Positions 59,471 through 64,000 of a stretch of DNA of 64,000 nucleotides are shown piece by piece (within the stretch, counting starts at the first letter, position 1; the number at the start of each line of letters is the position of its first letter). Source of the DNA: Novosphingopyxis sp965218915 (GTDB taxonomy: Bacteria; Pseudomonadota; Alphaproteobacteria; Sphingomonadales; Sphingomonadaceae); contig NZ_OZ244708.1 of the NCBI RefSeq assembly GCF_965218915.1, forward strand, positions 1,798,001 through 1,862,000. Reading direction: 5' to 3'. The notes beneath the pieces are model-generated. The model was given only the letters and a program-made list of their open reading frames with translations, had not been told where the DNA came from and searched no databases. The position numbers and the translations under genes were made by a program.

Positions 59471-61711
59471 ATGCAGATCGGCGCGAGCGAAGAGATATTC
59501 GAGGAGCAGGCAGCCGAAGGCGTTGCCGTGCCCGAGCAGGACCCTTTCGAATCGGACGAGAAGTGGGCGGAGGAGCCTCGGCCGGCACATGATTCAGCGC
59601 TGCTCCCTGCCGCGCTCGTCCTGCTCGCGCTCGCCTGGACCGGCTTCTTCCTGTTCGCGCACCGGAGCGAACTGGCCGCGCTTCCCGCGCCCGAGCGAAT
59701 AAGCGAAATGCTCGTCTCCTGGAGCGTTCCGGTGTTGCTCATCGCTATGGTCTGGCTGCTGGTGCTGCGCACCAGCCATCGCGAAGCGCGGCGATTCGCC
59801 GACGTGTCGCTCGCCATGCACAAATCGGGCGACGCGCTCGACCTGCGCATACAATCGATCAACAACGAGATCAGCCTGGCGCGCGAGTTTCTTTCCGAGC
59901 AAGCGCGCGAGCTCGATATGCTTGGGCGCACCCGCGCGCGCGATATTCGCGAAGCGGCGGAGGCGATCCAGGTGGCTTTCGGCGAAAGCGCAAGGCAGGC
60001 CGAGGCACTCGATGAAGTCAGCCGCTCGGCGGGCGGCAATCTCGAACGGCTGCGCAACCATTTACCGGTGGTCACCAGCACGGCCAAGGATGTCACCAAC
60101 CAGATCGCCGCCGCCGGTTCGGGCGCCCAGCAGCAGGCCGAAGAACTCACTCGCCGCGCGGCAGAGGTCGAAGAAGCGAGTGCGCGACTGGGTGAGGCGA
60201 TCGACATGCTGGCGCAGCGTTCGGACGAAACGGCACGTTCGATCGACGAGCATGGCGCGGCGAGCGAGGCGCGGCTAGAAAATTTCCTTGCCAAGGCGAG
60301 TGACACCAGCGGGCAATTGTCACACAGTCTGCAAGCTGCAGTTGCCGATATGCTGGCGAGTCTGGACGATAGCGCCGAACGCCAGCGCCGTCTCGCGCTT
60401 GAATCGGCTAGCACGTTGCGTAACCAGCTCGAAAAGCTGGACAATGCGATGAGCGACATCGGCGATCGCGGCGGCGAACAGGGCGAGCGGATCAGTCGCC
60501 TTGCGCGCGAAATCGACGAAAGCGCGGAAAAAGCTCGGCTCAGGATCGAGGAACTCGACGGGACCGGCAGCGAAGCGACCGCGCGGATCGCCTTTGCTGT
60601 CTCCGCAGCGCTGGAAAACAGCGAGGCTCTGGCGGCCGGCCTGGACCGCAACGGCGGGGCGGTGGGCGCGCTCGGTGAGCGGCTGGCTGAGCTGCGTGGG
60701 CTGCTTGGCGAAATCGAGCAACTCAGCGAGGACGGGCTGCATCCAAGCGTCGAACGCCTGGCCGGCCGCATCGAGCAGAGCATCGGCCTCAGCGAGCGGC
60801 TCGCCAGCGGCATCGGCAAGATCGATGCCGACAGCGCCGAAGTTCACCAGCGCAGCGCCGCCTTCGGAGAAATGCTCGATCGGCAGCGAGCGTTGATCGA
60901 CGAACTGATCGCACAAAGCGCCCCCGCCTTCGCCGAGCGCCGTGAAAATGGCGTCGAGCTGGAGCGTGCGTTGATGGAAGCGCGCGGCGCCCTGCTGCGA
61001 TTGGCCGAAGATGTAGAGGCCAGGCTCGGGGCAAGCGTGGCACAGGTTCGCGACCGTTCGATCGAAGCGGCGGACCATGCCCGCGGCGCGCTCGACGGCG
61101 TGGTCGAGCAATCGGCCGCTAAGCTGCGCGAGCGCACCAGCGAGATGCTGGGCGCGGCCGTCGCCGAACAGATGGAAGGCGGCGCCAGCCAATGGGATGC
61201 GCTCGTTTCAGGCGCGCTCGTCCGTTCGGACGAGACCACGGCGCTGCTCGAAACGCGGCTCGCGAAACTGGACCAGATGACGGACAATCTCGAGGTCCGG
61301 CTGGAACGCGCGCACGAGCAGTTCGAGGGGGTCGACGACGACGCTTTTGCGCGGCGCATGCTGCTGCTCACCGAATCGCTCAACTCCACCTCGATCGACG
61401 TCGCCAAACTGCTGTCCAACGAAGTCACCGACACCGCCTGGGCGGCCTATCTGAAGGGCGACCGCGGCGTCTTTACCCGGCGGGCGGTCCGGCTGCTCGA
61501 TGCCGGCGAGGTCCGCGTGATCGCCCAGCATTACGAGGAGGACGCGGAGTTCCGCGCCCAGGTCAACCGTTACATCCACGACTTCGAGAGCATCATGCGC
61601 AATCTCATGAGCACGCGCGACGGCAATGCCATCGGCGTCACCCTGCTGTCATCCGACGTCGGCAAGCTGTATGTCGCGCTGGCTCAGGCGATCGAGCGCC
61701 TAAGAACCTGA
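59471..61711 (+). CDS. Large two-TM coiled-coil protein, unknown function
   Basis: 746 aa from ATG 59471; an upstream in-frame ATG at 59381 overlaps the divergent HPt-like gene. An acidic N-terminal tail (about 1-40) is followed by TM segments at about 44-63 and 80-99, then a coiled coil with heptads from about 110 to 630, and a compact C-terminal domain (640-746; MLLLTESLNSTSIDVAKLL...GVFTRRAVRLLDAGE). Both ends are predicted cytoplasmic. The layout recalls the Caulobacter polarity factor TipN (two TM plus a long coiled coil), but that is analogy only. The stop lies inside a 14-bp tandem repeat. Confidence 0.8.
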   Translation: MQIGASEEIFEEQAAEGVAVPEQDPFESDEKWAEEPRPAHDSALLPAALVLLALAWTGFFLFAHRSELAALPAPERISEMLVSWSVPVLLIAMVWLLVLRTSHREARRFADVSLAMHKSGDALDLRIQSINNEISLAREFLSEQARELDMLGRTRARDIREAAEAIQVAFGESARQAEALDEVSRSAGGNLERLRNHLPVVTSTAKDVTNQIAAAGSGAQQQAEELTRRAAEVEEASARLGEAIDMLAQRSDETARSIDEHGAASEARLENFLAKASDTSGQLSHSLQAAVADMLASLDDSAERQRRLALESASTLRNQLEKLDNAMSDIGDRGGEQGERISRLAREIDESAEKARLRIEELDGTGSEATARIAFAVSAALENSEALAAGLDRNGGAVGALGERLAELRGLLGEIEQLSEDGLHPSVERLAGRIEQSIGLSERLASGIGKIDADSAEVHQRSAAFGEMLDRQRALIDELIAQSAPAFAERRENGVELERALMEARGALLRLAEDVEARLGASVAQVRDRSIEAADHARGALDGVVEQSAAKLRERTSEMLGAAVAEQMEGGASQWDALVSGALVRSDETTALLETRLAKLDQMTDNLEVRLERAHEQFEGVDDDAFARRMLLLTESLNSTSIDVAKLLSNEVTDTAWAAYLKGDRGVFTRRAVRLLDAGEVRVIAQHYEEDAEFRAQVNRYIHDFESIMRNLMSTRDGNAIGVTLLSSDVGKLYVALAQAIERLRT

Positions 61712-61740
61712 CCCTAAGAACCTGACCCTAAGAACCTGAC
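61699..61740. repeat. Three perfect copies of a 14-bp tandem repeat
   Basis: CCTAAGAACCTGAC is repeated exactly at 61699-61712, 61713-61726 and 61727-61740. The first copy contains the TGA stop of the coiled-coil gene (61709-61711) and the third contains the stop of the convergent DUF1467 gene (61728-61730, TAG on the minus strand). It looks like a recent duplication of the gene end. Confidence 0.95.
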
Positions 61741-62030
61741 GATGCAGGCACCGACGTCTGGCCGGTCAGCCCTTGGAAGAAATTGAAGTCCTTGGCCTCG
61801 ATCCAGCCGAAGCGATAATTCAGGTAGAACAGTCCGAACAGGATGCCGGCCACGACCGTGGTCCTCAGCAGGATTTTCCAAACCGACGCGTTGCCGGGCG
61901 CGCTGTCCGCCTGCCCCGGCACCTTGTCGATCCCCAGTTCGTCATGCGTGCGCAGACCGAAGGGCAGCACCGCGAACAGCGTCAACGCCCAGAACAGAAC
62001 GTAGATCGCGATCGCGCTGACGAGCTGCAT
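61728..62030 (-). CDS. DUF1467 family membrane protein
   Basis: 100 aa with two TM helices (about 4-24 and 54-72). LFWALTLFAVLPFGLRTHDELG is the DUF1467 signature. The function is unknown. It follows rnj by 6 bp on the same strand, a neighbourhood conserved in sphingomonads (coaX-rnj-DUF1467). The last codons (PASSGS) run into the 14-bp tandem repeat. Confidence 0.85.
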   Translation of the reverse strand: MQLVSAIAIYVLFWALTLFAVLPFGLRTHDELGIDKVPGQADSAPGNASVWKILLRTTVVAGILFGLFYLNYRFGWIEAKDFNFFQGLTGQTSVPASSGS

Positions 62031-62036
62031 GCTGGC

Positions 62037-63674
62037 TCAGCCCTCGACGACCAGCACGTCGACGATGGGCTTCTTGCCAGTCCATTCGCGCGCGGTGCGG
62101 CGCACGGCCAGACGGACATCCTCGCGCAATTTGCCGATATCGCCGTCGAATTTGCGCGTCGCTTTCTTCGCGGCATCGACGGCCTCGTCGAGAAACTCAT
62201 CACGTTCATCCTCGATCGGCACCCCCTGCGTCTGCATCACCGGATCGCCCGCGATGTTGCCGCCCGCGTCGATCGCCAGCGCGACCGAGATCTGGCCGTT
62301 GTTCGAGATGCGCCGGCGCTCGTTCATGGTCGCGCCGTCGGCAGCGATGATGATGTCGCCGTCGACGATCAGCCGCCCCGCCCGCTCGCGTCCGATGATC
62401 TTGGGTTCCCCCGGGGCAAGCCGCACCATGTCGCCGTTCTTCTGCACCAGCGCCCGCGGAATGCCATGGGCAAGTCCGAGCCGGGCCTGCTCCTTCATAT
62501 GACGCATCTCGCCATGCACCGGCAGCAGGATGTCGGGCCGGATCCAGTCGTACATGGCCTTGAGCTCGGGCCGCCCCGGATGGCCGGAGACGTGAATGTC
62601 CGCCTGCCGCTCGGTCACCATAGCCACGTCCATCTCGGCCAGCCGGTTCTGGATGATGCCGATGGCGATCTCGTTGCCCGGTATCTGCTTGGACGAAAAT
62701 AGGACGACATCGCCGGTTTCCAGCGAAAGCTTGTGATTGCCCTGCGCCACGCGGGCGAGCGCGGCGCGTGGTTCGCCCTGCCCTCCGGTCGCCACGATCA
62801 TCACCTTGCTCCGCGGCAATTGCATCGCCTCGTCGAAGCGCAGCACCTCGGGGAAATTCTTGAGATAGCCGGTCGCCTTGGCGTTCTCGATCATGCGGTC
62901 GAGCGAGCGGCCCGCGACGCAGAGCTCCCGCCCGGTCGCCTTGGCCACCTCACCCAGCGTCTGCAGGCGCGCGAGATTGGACGCAAAGGTCGTGACCATG
63001 ATCCGCGTGTCGATCGCGCGGCAGGTTTCCATCAGCGATTCGCGCACCATCGCCTCGGACCCCGAGGCGTTATCGTTGAACACATTGGTCGAATCGCAGA
63101 CCAGCGCCAGCACCCCCTCGTCGCCGATCGCGGTCAGTTCCTCGGCGGTGGACGGGGTGCCGATCTGCGGCTCCTCATCGATCTTCCAGTCGCCGGTGTG
63201 GAAGATATTGCCGTAAGGAGTCTCGATCAGCAGCGCATTGCCCTCGGCGATACTGTGCGCGAGCGGAACGTAACGGATGCCGAAATCACCGAGCTGGACA
63301 TGGCCGTCATCCTCGACGACGTTGAGCTCGATATTCTTCTCCAGCCCATGTTCGCGCAGCTTGTAGCCAATGAGGCCGGCGGTGAACTTGGTGGCGTAGA
63401 GCGGTACGCCCAGCTCCTCGGCAAGCCATGGAATGGCGCCGATATGGTCTTCATGGCCATGGGTCAGCACGATGCCGAGCAGGTCCTTGGCGTTGCGCTC
63501 GATGAATTCGAGATCGGGCAGCACGAGGTCGGTGCCCGGATAATAGGGATCGGAAAAGCTGATCCCGAGATCGACCATGATCCATTTGCCGTTACAGCCA
63601 TACAGGTTCACGTTCATGCCGATTTCGCCCGACCCGCCAAGGGCCAGGAAAAGAAGTTCGTTTTTGGGTTTCAT
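62037..63674 (-). CDS. rnj: Ribonuclease J
   Basis: Metallo-beta-lactamase/beta-CASP ribonuclease with 5'-3' exonuclease and endonuclease activity in RNA maturation and decay. 545 aa. The metal site is LTHGHEDHIGA; further motifs are GDWKID, CDSTNVF and HVSGHPGRPELK, then the beta-CASP domain and a C-terminal dimerisation domain. Its start overlaps the coaX stop by 4 nt (ATGA). With RNase III and Era at the window start, two RNA-processing loci are present. Confidence 0.95.
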   Translation of the reverse strand: MKPKNELLFLALGGSGEIGMNVNLYGCNGKWIMVDLGISFSDPYYPGTDLVLPDLEFIERNAKDLLGIVLTHGHEDHIGAIPWLAEELGVPLYATKFTAGLIGYKLREHGLEKNIELNVVEDDGHVQLGDFGIRYVPLAHSIAEGNALLIETPYGNIFHTGDWKIDEEPQIGTPSTAEELTAIGDEGVLALVCDSTNVFNDNASGSEAMVRESLMETCRAIDTRIMVTTFASNLARLQTLGEVAKATGRELCVAGRSLDRMIENAKATGYLKNFPEVLRFDEAMQLPRSKVMIVATGGQGEPRAALARVAQGNHKLSLETGDVVLFSSKQIPGNEIAIGIIQNRLAEMDVAMVTERQADIHVSGHPGRPELKAMYDWIRPDILLPVHGEMRHMKEQARLGLAHGIPRALVQKNGDMVRLAPGEPKIIGRERAGRLIVDGDIIIAADGATMNERRRISNNGQISVALAIDAGGNIAGDPVMQTQGVPIEDERDEFLDEAVDAAKKATRKFDGDIGKLREDVRLAVRRTAREWTGKKPIVDVLVVEG

Positions 63675-64000
63675 GTTTTGCTTTCAACACGGGCGGCGAT
63701 CTGCGCCAGCCCGTTCAGGGTAAGGTCCGGCTCGACGGCGTCGAACAGGTCGGTATGCTTGTCGAACAGTTGCGCCAGGCCGCCGGTCGCGATCACCTTG
63801 GCCGGGCGTCCGATCTCGGCGCGCATGCGCTGGACGATGCCTTCCATCATGGCGACATAGCCCCAATAGACGCCGATGCGCATCTGGTCTTCGGTATTGC
63901 GCCCGATCACGCTGTCGGTGGCGGGTGCCTCGATCGCTATATTGGGAAGCTTGGCCGCCGCCGCAACCAGCGCGTCGAGCGAAAGATTGATGCCGGGCGC
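63671..64000 (-). CDS. coaX: Type III pantothenate kinase, C-terminal part (start outside window)
   Basis: ATP-dependent pantothenate phosphorylation, first step of CoA synthesis. The frame is open to base 64000 and reads APGINLSLDALVAAAAKLPNI at the window edge, then GRNTEDQMRIGVYWGYV and VIATGGLAQLF, the ASKHA-fold motifs of CoaX (PGxxxSxxAL, TGG). 110 codons are visible, less than half of the protein. It overlaps rnj by 4 nt. Confidence 0.92.
   Translation of the reverse strand, partial: APGINLSLDALVAAAAKLPNIAIEAPATDSVIGRNTEDQMRIGVYWGYVAMMEGIVQRMRAEIGRPAKVIATGGLAQLFDKHTDLFDAVEPDLTLNGLAQIAARVESKT

Overview
This 64 kb window is chromosomal DNA of an alphaproteobacterium, most probably of the order Sphingomonadales. 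It is GC-rich and densely packed with short gene overlaps. Its gene order fits that group: lepB-rnc-era, plsY-dprA-topA, ppiD-trpE...trpGDC-moaC-moeA-lexA-comEC, and coaX-rnj-DUF1467. It also carries an alphaproteobacterial SOS box (GTTC-N7-GTTC) in front of lexA. The genus cannot be fixed from the sequence. No rRNA, tRNA, prophage, insertion sequence or CRISPR array was seen. The window starts inside lepB and ends inside coaX.

Layout. 1-2071: lepB, rnc and era, chained through overlapping TTGA start/stop pairs. 2195-6745 (minus): plsY, dprA, topA. 6859-10438: a membrane-anchored LuxR-type HTH/EF-hand regulator, murI, hemA and a DUF2059-like gene. 10439-11332: a gene-free repeat cluster with two perfect inverted repeats and a 46-bp tandem array. 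11333-13911: a ligase-associated exonuclease and an ATP-dependent DNA ligase. 13908-15824 (minus): a BtaA/BtaB-like pair for betaine-lipid synthesis. 15998-20927: a threonine dehydratase, then three genes of the carboxyspermidine route to polyamines. 21134-25307 (minus): an RNA methyltransferase, a lipoprotein, ispE and ETF-QO. 25424-29747: a divergent uracil-DNA-glycosylase-like protein, a lytic transglycosylase, moaB and a radical SAM protein. 29920-37829: DUF1330, an acyl-CoA ligase, dnaE, a small membrane protein and a LolCDE-type exporter. 37830-38890: a small heat-shock gene behind a sigma-32-like promoter and a ROSE-type RNA thermometer, preceded by an orphan terminator hairpin. 39065-42164 (minus): tpiA, secG, pyrG. 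42318-51784: ppiD, the trp genes, moaC, moeA, lexA. 51787-55530: comEC and gltA. 55562-61711: an uncharacterised cluster. 61728-64000 (minus): DUF1467, RNase J and coaX.

Most of the window is housekeeping: RNA processing (rnc, era, rnj), replication and repair (dnaE, topA, ligase, lexA), envelope biogenesis (murI, plsY, lolCD, SLT, ppiD, secG), Trp and molybdopterin synthesis, haem, isoprenoids and polyamines. Many genes overlap by 1-8 nt, which suggests translational coupling. Intergenic gaps carry several families of palindromic repeats, one of them in three copies.

The best candidate for an undescribed system is at 55562-61711. Four minus-strand genes encode an HPt-like protein whose phosphoacceptor His is Leu, a soluble-plus-membrane protein with faint resemblance to IPCT/DIPP synthases, an unknown protein, and a histidine-kinase-like protein whose acceptor His is Ala although its ATPase boxes are intact. 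A large protein with two membrane segments and a long coiled coil is transcribed divergently. This looks like a kinase/HPt pair that no longer relays phosphate. Other strong leads are the LuxR-HTH/TM/EF-hand regulator and the thermometer upstream of hsp20.
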